From the NCBI GenBank assembly GCA_904066235.2, contig CAJFCV020000004.1:1984001-2048000 (forward strand): a DNA stretch of 64,000 bases, in the 5' to 3' direction. Shown here piece after piece: positions 1 through 11,603 of the stretch (its first letter is position 1; each line of letters opens with the position of its first letter). The DNA is from Bursaphelenchus xylophilus. Taxonomy: Eukaryota; Nematoda; Chromadorea; Rhabditida; Aphelenchoididae. Both the position numbers and the translations under genes were made by a program. Below the pieces are notes generated by a model. The model made no database searches and was not told the origin of the DNA. It saw only the letters and a list, made by a program, of their open reading frames with translations.

Positions 1-181
1 TGATCGCAGACACTTCACGTTTGAAACCTACTAGGTGCCGTTCCAAAGTCCGTCTGCGAAAAAAGTGACTTCCCTTATCAGATATTGATGAAACTTGGCA
101 CAAATTTAACATTTTTTCAAACAATAATTTATTATATAATTATACAACATTTAACGCCTTTTCTCTCATATTTACATATAT

Positions 182-3100
182 TTAAAGCTCCTCCAAGACC
201 GTGATTTCCGGCTCTTCCTCCTTGACGATGGAACTGAGGTCCTGCGGGGAAGCGCCTTGAAGATAATCGTTTGTAATCATTGCGACAACTTGGGACTCAC
301 GCAGTATCAAGACGGCCTCTTTGAGGTCCCGAAGCAGGCTCAGGATCACGCCGAGGCGTTGTGGCGCTCGTTGAGAGCCGACTCGCGCCGCGATGTAGGC
401 GGAGAGATCGGCGAGGATTTGGTTGAGAAGGTTGTCGTTGGGATCGGGCTTGGGGTCGAGTTGACATTTGACTGGAATTTGGAAAGACATTAGAGGGGAA
501 TGTGGATGTGATGAGAGTCGAAAAAGGGGGTAAAATTATAATACAGTATGAGGACCTGATCCAGTGGCAAAAACGTATCATTTCGTATTCGGGAAGCATC
601 AAAAAATGTGGCAAAATACCTCCCTCTCCAAGTGAAAAAACTCAGATTTCAAAAGTTCTTTTTGTGAGGGAAAGGGCGCGCCCTTCAAAACGAAGTTTTT
701 TCACTTGGAGAGGGAAGCATTTTGCCACATTTTTGATACTTCTTGGATGCAAAATGGTACGGTTTTCGCCACTAGAACAGGTTCCCCCACTGTAGTATTT
801 TTATCAGACTGTCAAAAAAAATAGTGGCGAACGTCAAACTGACGAGTCCGTTGACCGGAATCGTCTCTTTGCTAGCGGTTTTTCACCCCTTACAAGGGCT
901 CGGCAAAACCTCGTCCCCTGGTTTTATCTTGAAACATATACCATTCGAAAGAGCGTGAAAAACTGGTCTAGGATCACCTTGAATTAGCTGCTATTATCCA
1001 CTTACGGGCTGGCTAGCGGGCATTTTTTAAAATTTCCAAGTTGAATTTTGGAACTTTTTGCTTCTGAGACGTGAACGAGATCGAATAATCACTTTTCATA
1101 TAAATATTAGTCATTAATGAGGTTGAACGCTTCAACCCATGTCAAAAAATACAAAAGGTTTTCTGAGTTTGAGACATTCAGGTTGATGTACTCAATGAGT
1201 GATTGCGCGATGTTTTAGGTCCTGTAACTCAAGACAAACGAAGATGTTCCAAGCATGTAAGATGTTTTCAGACTCAATTTTTACGTACTTTCCGTTAGTA
1301 AAATTTCCTAGTAAAAATATGAAAGCCTTCGAAAGTTTCAACCACCCAGGATGTCCCACTACAAGGTCAAAGAGGCTAAAATAAAAGAAAAACGAAAAAG
1401 TTGTAGTTTTTTTTTTTTTAAATGGTGCTGAGTATACACAAAAGTCTAGTCAAAAATTAAATATAACTTTCTGACTCTATTTGTTCCATACTAGCCAGAA
1501 AAATAAAAAAATTCAAAAGAGGATTCGAACCCGCTTCGCAGGTCCTTGAGCAGCGCCTTTCCCCACTAGGCCACCGAAGCACTGCTTCGGTTTGCTTTTG
1601 AAACCGATCGCGTTTGTTTTCTTAAAAGCAGGGTGAGACTAGCCTAGAACTAAAAAATTCTCGCTAGCCAGCGCGTAAGTGGATAATAGCAGCTAATAAA
1701 AGTTGCTTCTAGACCAGTTTTTTACGCTCTTTCAAATGGTATATGTTTCAAGAAAAAACCAGGGGACGAGGTTTTGCCGAGCCCTTGTTAGGACGTGATT
1801 TTTTCGGTTTTTTTGAGTTCATTCTACTTTACGCGTCATTCTACGGCTATTATAACCAAGTTTGCCGCATCTATCTACGCTCGTTTTCGAGATATAACCG
1901 CTGTTCGAGATTTTTTGCTTTTCATCATAAGGATGAGGGAATTTCGGGGCTTCTAAAAAATTTTTGGTAGCAAACGAAAATTGAGGTCCTAAGGATTCAG
2001 ACAAAAAAAGAATTTTCATATTTGGCCAAAAAATGAAAAAGTTATAGCCAATTCAAATTGGGCCACAAAAATTCCGGACCCTGTAAAAGAAATTCACTTC
2101 CATTTGGAGACGATAAAAAGTGACTCCTCAACTACTGGCAAAAAGGAGAATTTGAGTAATAGTCATGCAATATTTGAGCTTACCTTCCCTCCAATAGATC
2201 ATCCCGGCCAACGCCGCCACTTCGGTTTCATCGACTTTGACCCGCCGAACTTTGTCGGCGATTTTGAAAAGCTTGGTGCGATATGTAGTGAGCAGCCTGA
2301 AATTTTAACGCCGTTAGTCAGTGATCTTTTTTTTCAAATTTGCTGCTCATATCCTACAACCCCTTCCACAACATTTCCCGAAAAATTAAGGTTCTGGAGA
2401 GGTCCGAAAGTCCGCTCCTACCTCGTCGAATTGGCCGTGTCCCTTTCGCTGGAGTAGAAATAGTTCATGTCATCGAGATCAATGTAGGCACCGTAATTGA
2501 GCAGCATTTTCCGGTTTTCATCCGGGAAATACAAGCGGTTGAGGTAGAATTCGTTGAGACTTGTGAACTGATGAAAGAACCCTTCGAATACTTTGACCTG
2601 AAATGGAGTTTTAAAACAACGAAATTGAGTGTCCAGTATGTCAATACAAAGTGCTTAGAGTGTAATTTTTTATGAGAGAAAAATGAAAAGAAATGATGGA
2701 TCGCGCTTTGCAGAAACAATCGAGATTTTTGGGTCAAAATTGGAGAAAATTCGACATTTTTCTTTGCGAATTATGTCATGAAAATTTTTGTATCTATTTC
2801 TACCGTATACGATAATGTTTCCACAAAAAATCGATTTTTCCGCACTAAACTGGCAGTTTAAAACGGAGTTTTTTTAGTTAGAGAGGGAGGCATTTTGCCA
2901 CACTTTTGGATACTTCCCGGATGCAAAATGATACGTTTTTTGCTACTGGATCATGTATCTCACTGTACGTAGATTCCGATAGAAAAATTGTAGTTTTAAC
3001 CGGGAATGTTGGTTGCCTGACATGTGTGCAAAGCTTCGAAAATCTCAGCTGTCTTGTGAGCAAATGGAAAAAATCCGTAGTGTGGGACATGTTTCGTCAT

Positions 3101-6100
3101 GTCACAAATTCTACACTTCTCAATACACTACAAAATTTACGAACCTTTGTATTAAAATGAAGCTGTGGAGACTCCAAAAACCGCTAGAACACGTAGGTTG
3201 AAGATTGGAAAAAATGCGACACTTTTTTTGAAAATTTTCGCATTAAAAGTTTTGTACCTATTTCTACCGTAGAGATTAATGTTTCCACAAAAAATCAATT
3301 TTTTCCGCACGAAACTGGCTAAGATACGGCCAAAAATTGTTTTTTCTCTCTAGTTCTCCGCGTTTCGCATGCTCTCTAAAAGATCGTTTGATATTTTGGC
3401 TGCGGCTGCAAAGCGAAAGCTGAAATTTTCAGGGCTTGCAAAACGGAGGATATAGAAGGTTGTGGAAAAACACTATGGTAATTGGATTACTGCGAGTTGA
3501 TAATTCCGCTTTTGAAAATTTTTGACCAAAACTAGAAGTTTTTTTTTTTGATTTTTCTCACTTTTTCCCTCAAAAAATCGCAAAAAACTGGCTTAAATTG
3601 TCTTTATCTTCAAGCTATATCTTCCTTGAATAGATGACAAGAAAAAATGTGACAAAAATTTAACAATTTCCAGTAGATAACTCCCTTTTTTGGCCACTTT
3701 CTCGACCAAATTTCGATTTTTTTTTTGATTTTTCTCACTTTTTCCCTCAAAAAATCGCAAAAACAAACCCACTCTATCATCATCGCTGAGCTGATTGAAC
3801 GCCGAATAATGATTCTCCATCATGCGGTACACGTAGACTTGTTGAGCGCGTTCGAATTGAAAAAATTCGAGGAGTGTGCCCTTCCGGAAGGCAATGTCTT
3901 TGAAGAAGATTTGATTCGGATTGAAGGCATAAAACAGATTCTTCGTATCGTACAAATACGTCTTGTAGCCGGCGGTCAGCTTCTCCAGGACCGTCTGAGG
4001 TGCCGTCGAAGTGGAGGGCGGGGAGTCCTCGAGTTTTGGGGCTCGCTTTTTGGGCCCCGTCTTGTCGAAATTCACTCGGATTTCTGAAGAAAATATGAGG
4101 GGTAAAAGATTAAGTTTGGCCTGAATAAGTAAGCCCTCTATGAGGATTTTTACATGTACCAGCTTCGCAGTCGCTGGAGTGATTTTGCGACAAGAAATGT
4201 ATGAAAAAAAAGAAGTTTTTTTTAACCGTGCTATAGGCTTTTTTGGGCTGTCATTCGCATCGGGTCAACGATACTACAGATCGCCTCGGTTCGTCGTTGT
4301 AAGCATTGGGAGGCTTGGAGAAGGCCTATTTAGTAGAAATAATAAGATTGATCGGGTTCTACGGTAGCTGACCACCTATTTTGAGGTATTTTACATGTAC
4401 TCACATCAATAAAAACAAGGTATTTAAAAGTTATGGATCTTTGTTTTTTGCCCCAAATTTTGGTCTTCTATTATGTTACAGTAACTTTTTTGAGCTGTCG
4501 CTGGCACCCTGTCTATTTCTTCACAGTGAAAATGCCAAAAATCACTCTAGCGGCTTCACGAACGGACTATTTTCCCTCACAAAAAGAGCGGGTGCGATTT
4601 TGAACTCGGAGTTTTCTCACTTGGAGAGGGAGGTATTTTGCCACATTTCTGATACTTCCCGGATGCAAAATGACCCGTTTTTTGCCACTGGATCAGGTCC
4701 GCATATTATTAGCTTGCGCTTAGCAGAAATGAGATTTTTAGCTCAAAAGTTGGCAAAAATGTGACACTTTTTTTGTTGGATTTGAAGCCAGAAAAGATCA
4801 AGTTGACCGGTGTGACCGGTCGTTCGACCAATCTGACCGGTATGACCCCAAATCCGGTTAAAATAAGGAAATCTTCAAGTCGATTTGCTAAGGACTATTT
4901 TCCCTCACAAAAAGAGCGGGCGCGCTTTTGAAATCGGAGTTTTCTCACTTGGAGAGGGAGGTATTTTGCCACATTTCTGATACTCCCCGGATGCAAAATG
5001 GTACTTTTTTGCCACTGGATCAGATCCGCCACTGTAGCCGTCTGAGCAGAACTCGGGGCTGCGAGGAAGAGGAATTTTCAGTATTTGTATTCTAATTTCA
5101 ATAACAGTTGATGGGAGTTGGCTACAAGACTGTCGGGAAAATAATGAACACTCTGTCGGTTCGAAAATCGAATCGCCGCCGAGAAAATGAATTGTGTTGC
5201 GGCAAAATTATTATAAATTGCTTTTCAATTCAGCGATGCGAAGCGACAGAGAGCTCACTATTTTCCCGACAGACTGATAGTACTTTGGCTGTGCAAACTG
5301 AGGGTTGAAATACTTACTGTCTTTTCGCATCCCAACCTCGAAACATTTTTTGTAGCGACAGGCAGGGCATAGGATTCGGATCGCTGAAAATGACGTCATA
5401 ATACTTGTTTATTTTTTCAATCTTAAAATATTCTTTTTTTGGCGGTATCTTTGCCAGTTTCGTGCGGAAAAAATGATTTTTTGTGGAAACATTACTCTCT
5501 CTACGGTAGAAATAGATACGAAACTTTTCATAACAAAATTTTCAAATATAATGTGGCAATTTTTTTCAACTTTTAACCAAAAAATCTTGGTCAGTGAGCC
5601 AGAAATCTCGCCTATATTTTAAAAATAATGACTCAAAATTTGCGCCAAGTTTTGTCAAAATCTGAGCGTCGTATTTGTCTCATTTCGCCGGTAAGCTTGG
5701 TCCGATTCTCATCAAAAGATCGGAGAATTGCATTTCCCCCCTTTTACAGACATGCTACAATTTTGTGGCTCTTTCTAAATATTGAAAAAGAGAAACAAAG
5801 AAGGTCGACTTACTCTGGTTAATATGACAATCCTCTTTCTGATTGCATTTGTACTTCCTCTTCTGTATGCAAGAGCGTCGAAAGAATGCGGCGCCTGAAA
5901 ACACACAAGCATTGAAAAAATGTAAATCCAAATACAAAGATTTCGCCGTTGTACAACGTCCTGGTTGTTGTACGGAGATTTTTCGCTATCTGAGAAGGAA
6001 AGTGCTTTTATCGTAAAAACCCTCAGGACTTTTCTTGCAACACCACGCAAATACCTCTTCTTTACATTGGAACCAGAGATTGCCACGGCTCCGGCTCCGA

Positions 6101-7225
6101 GCCGGGAGCCAGAGCCGGAGCCGGACATTTTGGGTGCGGCTCCGGCTCCCGAGCCCAAAGTCGGAGCCAGGCATCTCAGCGTTCAAAAAAGTAAAAATTT
6201 CATGATCTTGTTAAACCAAATTGTTTGAAAAATACTGGGAAGGGTGTGTTGCATACGACTTTGGCTGCAAAAACGTTGGCTGCACGATCTCTGGCACTAA
6301 GAAGTCTTACTATTGAAAAAAATGTTTCAAAAAAATTTTGCGCAGGAGCCGGGATTCGGAGCCGGAGACCTTTTTTAAATTTTGCACGGAACCGGGAGCC
6401 TGAGCTGCAAATTTGGCCTCGGCTCCGGCTCTGGGAGCTAAGAGCCGGAGCCGGAGCCAAAATTTTGACCGTGGCGATCTCTGATTAAGAATATGTAAAA
6501 ATTTTAGTCTGTAAGAGCGAAAAAAACCCTCAGGACTTTTCTTGCAACACCACGCAAATGCCTCTTTTTTACATTGGAATTGCTATGTGTAGTAATAATC
6601 AAATTTGATATTTTAAGGCTTGTCAAGATGCCAGAGTTTAATTTTTCGCCCAAAACAAAACTTTTGAATTGGTAAAAGTTTCGTCAAAAGGGCACACATG
6701 TTTGACTTTGAAGGGTCATAACTCGACGTAGGATTGATCATTTTTAATGATCTTTTTTTTTTGAACAAAATGGCAACTACTAAGAAATAAAATGAGCTAT
6801 TGCTCATAAAAATTGAACAATCCTATAAAAAGTTATAAGCATTTTACATCCGCGAACTTAGCTGAACCACCCTGTACTAGTTTCAATGTAAAAAAAGGCT
6901 AAAGTAAAAACTAGCACCTTCACAAGCCTCAAAATGTAAAAAAAGGCTTTTACGTGGTTTTGCGAGAAAAGTTCTGAGGGCTTTTTCACCCTTACAAACC
7001 AAAATTGGGCAGATAATTTTTACATATTCTGAATCAGAAAAATTTTACATTTTTTTTGATATATCTTTCGACCTGTAACTCCATACCCCATAGAAAATAC
7101 TTCTATATTTTCCATGGGGTATGGACTTGATGATAACTCTACTTACAGGGTCGACAAGTCTGGACTCCAAAATGTTTTTCCGTCGAGTCCGCGTAACACA
7201 CCTTGCAACTGGCCTCGGCCTTCAT
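182..7225 (-). CDS. Nuclear hormone receptor, nematode-type (receptor 1)
   Basis: Nuclear transcription factor with an N-terminal C4 zinc-finger domain and a C-terminal ligand-binding domain. Exons in coding order: 7225-7147, 5894-5814, 5383-5318, 4083-3773, 2597-2422, 2296-2184, 471-182; they sum to 1116 nt (371 aa) with all phases matching. Zinc finger 1 runs CKVC...CRPC at residues 7-27 with P-box CRPCAAFF, the second intron phase splitting the last Cys; finger 2 ends CPACRYKKCFEVGM. The LBD exon near 4.0 kb contains FDKTGPKKR and helix-rich sequence, and the last exon resembles the helix 10-12 end of nematode NHRs. Most donors are GTAAGT-like; exon 4 ends on GTGGGT. A poly(A) signal (AATAAA on the minus strand) lies at 128-133. 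The introns are filled with palindromic repeats. The ligand and the C. elegans ortholog cannot be told; supplementary (expanded) NHR class is inferred. The start ATG at 7225 leaves only six residues before finger 1, so an upstream exon is possible. Confidence 0.85.
544..792. repeat. Palindromic MITE, family A (complete copy)
   Basis: Both arms of about 110 bp are reverse complements. They start CAGT...GGACCTGATCCAGTGGCAAA and run through a conserved stretch containing TGTGGCAAAATACCTCCC; TA flanks both ends. It sits just upstream of the terminal exon of receptor 1, inside its last intron. Other copies or halves: 2846-2962, 4600-4712, 4905-5037, 10992-11025, 19100-19362, 20612-20867, 21990-22242, 32663-34413, 43181-43395, 62227-62477. 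No coding capacity; TA flanks suggest mobilisation by a Tc1/mariner-type transposase (inference). Confidence 0.8.
886..1792. repeat. Inverted-repeat element of about 0.9 kb
   Basis: Arms of about 130 bp at 886-1015 and 1660-1792 are inverted copies. They share the words GGCTCGGCAAAACCTCGTCC, TTGAAACATATACCATT and ATAATAGCAGCT. The interior has no long ORF; it carries a tRNA-like sequence at 1516-1580. Lies in the last intron of receptor 1. Non-autonomous transposon or SINE-like unit; family not recognised. Confidence 0.6.
1516..1580 (-). other. tRNA-like sequence
   Basis: On the minus strand an A-box-like TGGCCTAGTGG is followed about 30 nt later by a consensus B box GGTTCGAATCC. The acceptor stem does not close and no convincing anticodon stem forms, so this is probably a tRNA-derived pseudogene or SINE head, not a working tRNA. 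It lies within the inverted-repeat element 886-1792. Confidence 0.4.
2846..2962. repeat. Half copy of MITE family A
   Basis: Single arm of the family A palindrome (GAGAGGGAGGCATTTTGCCA, then ATGCAAAATGATACG, then the CACTG-type terminus). The opposite arm is missing. Located in the intron between receptor 1 exons 4 and 5. Confidence 0.65.
4140..5037. repeat. Mixed repeat remnants: family R5 arm and two half copies of MITE family A
   Basis: 4230-4470 is a piece of the R5 inverted-repeat family (words TTTTGAGGTATTTTACATGT and CTCACATCAATA, shared with 15.7-16.1 kb, 19.6 kb and 63.6 kb). 4600-4712 and 4905-5037 are single arms of MITE family A in the same orientation. Between them, 4795-4860 repeats the word GACCGGT, as in the minisatellite at 14440-14970. 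All within receptor 1 intron 3. No gene seen. Confidence 0.55.
5128..5277. repeat. MITE family B (CTGTCGGGAAAATA termini)
   Basis: About 150 bp bounded by inverted termini ACTGTCGGGAAAATAATG and its reverse complement, with an AT-rich interior. It sits only about 40 bp from the donor of receptor 1 exon 3. Relatives: single end at 7566; 7856-8005 (degenerate); 21560-21592; 21628-21780; 22440. No coding capacity. Confidence 0.65.
6071..6482. repeat. GC-rich GGAGCC-repeat element
   Basis: Contains runs of GGCTCC/GGAGCC in both orientations, bounded by inverted termini CAGAGATTGCCACGG and CCGTGGCGATCTCTG. It is far more GC-rich than its surroundings. The same stretch of repeat R2 (ending CACGCAAAT...TACATTGGAA) precedes and follows it, so it lies between two R2 remnants inside receptor 1 intron 1. 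Confidence 0.6.
6500..7115. repeat. Long inverted repeat, family R2 (degenerate copy)
   Basis: R2 is a palindromic element of about 600 bp whose ends read AAAGTACTTCTATGGGGTAT then GGAGTTACAGGTCGA, with internal words GATTCAGAATATGTAAAAAT and CACCACGCAAATGCC. This copy ends about 30 bp before receptor 1 exon 1. Other copies: 13720-14300, 26125-26675, 38303-39408 (two), 44869-45468, 52996-53535. No ORF. Confidence 0.65.
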
Positions 7226-7622
7226 CCTAAAGTAAAAAATTTACTTTCCTCCAACTCGACGCTCATTATAACTCCCGAAATTCGACGCGAATTTACGCGG
7301 AAATACACAAGAGCGGGGAAGACTAACCCTCTTGCCGGAGGGTTTAGAAACGTAAAAAGGGAGAGAAAATGGGAGACCGGGAAAACAGTGCGGGCTTTTT
7401 TTAAAAAAGGTGTCTGAAGTAGAACAAAAGGGAGAATACAAGAGGGCAGATGTGTGACACGCAAAAAGGCCATGCTCAAAAGTGCAACACTCGTATTTTA
7501 TTTTCAATTTTGTCCTATCTACGTCATATTTCATTTCCTGAAAATTTTGGAAACATATATAATTTCAGTCTGTCGGGAAAATACTGGTTTGCAAGCAGGT
7601 ATTTCAGATGGAAAAATTCAGA

Positions 7623-7732
7623 ATTATGACGTCATTTTCAACGATCCGAATCCTATGCCCAGCCTGTCGCTACAAAAAATGTTTCGAGGTTGGGATGCGA
7701 AGAGCTAGCAAGTATTTCAACCATTAATTTAT
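7623..7732 (+). pseudogene. Inverted duplicate of receptor 1 exon 3 with broken splice sites
   Basis: The plus strand reads CGATCCGAATCCTATGCCC and encodes the IRILCP-CRYKKCFEVGM part of zinc finger 2, nearly identical to the minus-strand exon 5318-5383. It also carries flanking intron sequence (TATGACGTCATTTTCA before, AAGTATTTCAACC after). The acceptor AG is AA here and the donor AGTAAGT is AGCAAGT, so it cannot splice in its own orientation. A MITE family B end lies about 55 bp away, as it does beside the parent exon. Confidence 0.8.
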
Positions 7733-7741
7733 ACGATACTA

Positions 7742-7851
7742 TTAGGTTGATGCATAATTATCCGGTGTTTTTATTGGCGCGTTTTTTGTTAGTTAAGATT
7801 TGCGTTTTGTTAACTTTTTTTCATAAAAATAATCTTTATGCATCAACCTAA
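7742..7851. repeat. Mariner-type MITE, 110 bp
   Basis: Inverted termini TTAGGTTGATGCATAA / TTATGCATCAACCTAA flanked by TA on each side. The first eight bases match the end of the mariner fragment at 17388-17685 (CAACCTAA), so a mariner-type transposase probably moved it. No coding capacity. Confidence 0.7.
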
Positions 7852-9020
7852 TATCAGTCCGTCGGGAAAATAATGAGCACAATGTCGCTGCGCCGATCGT
7901 GTCGCGGAAGTGAAAGCAATTTGATTTGGCCGCGACAAAATTCATTTTCTCGGCGGCAATGCGATTTTCGATGCGACAAAATGCTCATTATCAGTCTGTC
8001 GCACGGCATTCTGTACTTTTGGGACACAACCGATCTCCGCGACTTTTTCTATTTTTTCGGAATGCGCTTGCTTTCTCTCTCCATATCTCGCTAGCCGTGT
8101 GAGTTAGAAGGCTAAAATTTGGCATAGCAGTAGAGTAAAAAGCCGGCTTTCAGAAAATGTGAATGTTGTAAGGAACCAAATTGCATAAACTTCGCAATAA
8201 CAATTGAAAAAATTTCATTCTTAAAGCTTCTGCAATCCAAAAGTTTCAACACTATTTTTTGTCGGGAAAATAGTGGCGGCTGAACGGAGCAACATGTTTC
8301 GCCTTGTCGAGAAATGAGGCGAAAACTAGCGTCGCGCGCCAAATCTTCAGATTGCGGCTAGCCGTCGCACAGCGATATTGCCAAAAGTGGGAAAGACGCA
8401 ATGCGAGAACATACAAAAATGCATTGTGCAAAGCAAAGAGAGAGAAGATATTTCTCGATTTTAAAACCATAAATGATGAAAAAAAAACGTAAAGAGCGTG
8501 AGTGAAGTTCCCGCGCCCTCTAACACATTTTTTTCTAATAGCTCACCCGATTCTTTTCCTTCTTTGAAAAGGGAAAAATTCTCAATGAAGAGTTGAGGTG
8601 AGCGCTGGTCTTCTTTTTATTTAATTCCTACATCTGATAAAGTCAAAAGCATGCACTCTAAATGCCGCACGGGAGATTGGGGGTGATTAAAAGGTCTACT
8701 TTGATATGGTGCTAGCCCGATTTGAGCTGACTTGCCAAAAACGTCATAAGCTTTCTCACAATATCATACAAGTTTGATCAAGTTTTTACCAATTAAACCA
8801 TTTATTTTAAAGAATTGAAGAAGATTACGGCAACATTCAGAAGTAATGGATACGATTTTCGAAATCAGCACCATCGAAAACCCCTAAATCCATTACTCAA
8901 AAAAATTTTTTTTAATTGCTAATTAAGACAACTGCTTAAAACGCCATCGAAAACCTCCACCCCTGGGGCCGCGACAAATTCCCAGGACCTTTTTTTAATC
9001 GTGCCGAAATTCATCAAATT

Positions 9021-9265
9021 CTGAGCGTCGCACGTCAAACTGAGATAAGCTAAAACATTCCGGTGAATGGATTCACAATTTGCCAAAAAAGACGGGAAAA
9101 ACCTTTTGTCGGGGAAGAAATGGGGAATTTTTGGGGCGAGAGAGTACGTTTTTGCGTGTCTTTTTTCTTTCTTTCTCTGCGAAATCAAGACGAAGTGTAA
9201 AAAACCGATAGCGAAGGGTCTATTCCGGTCACCGGACTCCTCAGTTTGACGTGCGTCGCACTTGG
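9021..9265. repeat. Inverted-terminus element, copy 1
   Basis: Bounded by GCGTCGCACGTCAAACTGAG and CAGTTTGACGTGCGTCGCAC. A near-identical copy lies at 20905-21150. Both contain the words AAGAAATGGGGAATTTTTGG and CGATAGCGA. A third partial terminus is at 826-870. Non-coding. Confidence 0.65.
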
Positions 9266-10429
9266 GGCAATTCACATGTAAATCGGCCAAGCCATTCCCT
9301 CTAAATCTGCCAGTGGCAGCACCAAGGCATGGCTAAATCCGAGCCCACGAACCTTGCGGCCCTGTGCCGCAAAATTCGAATCAAAATGATTTGATTTTCA
9401 GGTCAGGAGCCGGGCCGGGCTTGGAAATTTCGGCCCGCGCTTGCCTCAGGCCTCAGCCAAGAGTATCAAAAGAGCCTCAATTTGCTAAAATTGAAATCAA
9501 ATTGAAATCCTGCGTTTCGCAAATTCGACGTAAACGCATGAGACCGCCTTGTCGAACCTTTTCAGGTATTAGTCATGCTCGTGAAAGGGTTTTTTCTCCC
9601 TCCCGCGGCCCTCGTTTCAGATTAGACAAACGGAAAAAACGCCGGTGTTTGCACAAGAGTGCGTTTTGGGAGATGTGGTTTGTGCGAAGCGGAGAAAAAG
9701 AGAGTGCAAGACGGACTGAGCGGTCTGTAAACTCGTACGTAGTGATAAAACGAAAGCCTGACGTACAATTTGGACTCATTCTGCGGCCGTCACAGGAGAA
9801 GATGATGAAGGGAAATGTGGAATTCACAATGTAAATGTCAAAGAAAAAGGTTTAATGGGGGAAAGTTTAACGTGGTATTTCGCTCTTCCTAATCAAAAAA
9901 ACGGGCTCGAGAACATTGTAATTGCAAACGGCACGTTTCTAGACCACGCCCAGGTAGCCTTTGCGTAACAAAAGTTACATGGAAGTGGCTTGCTAAAGGC
10001 TGTCATTAAACGCAATAAACGAATAAGCGGGAAAGGAGCGCTTAGTAAAGTACAGCGACATGTTATAAAAGTTCCCGTCCCGACTTCGGGTCATCACAAA
10101 ATCAAATCGCAGTTCGGGTCAACACAAAATCGATCGATACGAACCATAAGGCAGGTGGAGACCCAAAAAAAAGGTGGTGGAAGAGCCTACGAGGCCTGGC
10201 AAAGCCGTTGGAGAAAGCAGTACCTACAAGGATCTAATTTTAGCTATTACTATTTTCTGTGCAAGGTTCTGAGAAGTGACCACGAGGCCTGGAAAAGCCG
10301 TTTGATGCTCGGCGGACGCTCGGCGAAGGCTCGGCGGAGACCTGGCGAAGACTTGCAATATCAATCTTATTGCACAAAATTCGCGCCCGCTCCGTTGGGA
10401 AAAACTGCGATATTGCACTTGTACGGTGC

Positions 10430-10660
10430 AAAAGGTCAATTGCACAGTGCGGAAGGCTTGCGACAAAAAATCGACGTGCACTGTGCAGAAAAATCAGGGT
10501 GCGAGCGCCAGCCCAAAAAAGCCTATTGCACGGTGGAAAAAGCAACAAATTGCACTGTGCTAAGCGAAGTTTTGTTTTCGCACATTGCAATGTCGCAGAA
10601 AATTACTTCAGCGACTTGCACAGTGCAAAACAAACCTTTGCTTTCGCACAGCGCATGTCG
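10430..10660. repeat. Cluster of CACTGTGC / GCACAGTGC palindromes
   Basis: At least six copies of TTGCACAGTGCAA-like or CACTGTGC palindromes occur in about 230 bp, separated by unrelated sequence. The same octamer recurs near 24204, 42339, 42471, 42497 and 61890. Origin unknown; could be a short transposon terminus or a protein-binding word. Confidence 0.5.
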
Positions 10661-11427
10661 TGAAAGCTACTCCAGCGCGCCTGCCCCGCTCCCCCAAATT
10701 TTCACAAGTGAAATTCAGTGCGTCATGGCGTCAAAGTTCGTAGATTCGACGGTCAGATGTAACGTGATGGACCCGCTGAACTTTTTTCCCCCCGCAAAAA
10801 AGCGGTTTCTCTTGTCACAAGATCCACCTGTGCCTTTGTTCCTTCAAAAAGCCTTGTGGGAGTCGGGGAGCACGATAAGACATCAACTGTTTCGTACGTT
10901 TTACTCACGCAGTACGAGGAAATATGTAGTTGGCAAAGTTCACGGGAAAAAGAAATGAGATCATGGGGAAACGAGAAGAGCCGTTACAGTAGGGGGACCT
11001 GATCCGTGGCAAAAAACGTATCATTTTCGGGCCGGCCGGGGGATTTTTAAATTTTAAAAACTTGGCCTGGCCCTTGGAGACCTATGGCCCCAAATTTTTG
11101 TATCATTTTAAATGGCGATTTTCCCGCCCGGGCGCGCCCTTTTGGCAATGTTTGGAATTGTGTTTTTAAGCTCAAAATTGAAAATTAACAACGTTAATTG
11201 TCACAGTACTCCAATTAGTTTTGAAACTTTCAGATGTCGACCCCAAAAAATTAGGTCAAGTCCCAATTTTCGGCCCAGAAAAGGTCAGCCCGGCCTTTTC
11301 TGCCCGTGACGGCGCCTGCCATGTCTGCCCCATCCTGTACAAGCAAACAAAACAAGCTTTCGACCAATTCGCAGTGATATCAGTTTATTTCCCGAATACG
11401 AAAGCAATGTCTCCAATTCCTGTTTGT

Positions 11428-11603
11428 TCAAATTACCCATTTCGACCTCCATTGGGCGCGGTAGAGGGGGCATCTTCTGGCGGTCCGACGCTCCGCCGCT
11501 TCCAGCCATCGGCGGAGGCAGGGTCGGCAGCCGATCAACTGTCGGCAGGATGGGCACCAGACCGGATCCTGGGGCGAGTCCGTGCAGATTGTGCAGGTGC
11601 GGC
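11428..11603 (-). pseudogene. Second copy of the FLYWCH-RING terminal exon
   Basis: This 176-nt exon has the same length, acceptor (TTCAG) and phase as exon 13501-13676. It encodes CTICTD...WCPSC...IGCRPC...RRCPLYR. The last zinc ligand of the RING is Tyr here (CPLY) where the other copy has CPLC, so one metal site is probably lost. The duplication spans about 11302-11622 versus 13375-13692, including sequence past the stop codon. It could be a dead copy or an alternative last exon of the gene at 13501-17262, which lies upstream on the same strand. Confidence 0.6.

Larger units (their letters stand above)
7856..11301. other. Gene-free repeat-derived region
   Basis: No supported gene. Contents: degenerate MITE family B (7856-8005); a lone family B end near 8262; an arm with CAGCACCATCGAAAACCCC at 8868-8890 shared with the palindromes at 25.7, 41.1 and 54.7 kb; an element at 9021-9265; an R5-like arm (10080-10350); the CACTGTGC cluster; and a family A fragment at 10992. 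An open frame of 322 codons at 9990-10958 runs straight through these repeats and matches no family I recognise; it is taken as chance. Confidence 0.6.

Noticed and set aside
826..880. Possible hammerhead ribozyme (CTGACGAGTCCG; also CTGAGGAGTCCGG inverted at 9230 and 21115)
   Set aside because: The CUGANGA part is present, but after the stem (CCGG...CCGG) the required GAA is not placed next to a closing C-G pair. The match belongs to the terminus of a repeat.
6040..6490. Open frames encoding Ala/Pro/Glu-rich peptides
   Set aside because: They are translations of the GGAGCC repeat in several frames.
9990..10958. 322-codon open frame that could be a gene
   Set aside because: It runs through R5-like and CACTGTGC repeats, translating repeat words into Arg/Ser/Gly-rich sequence, has no recognisable domain, and lies in DNA with no splice-site pattern.
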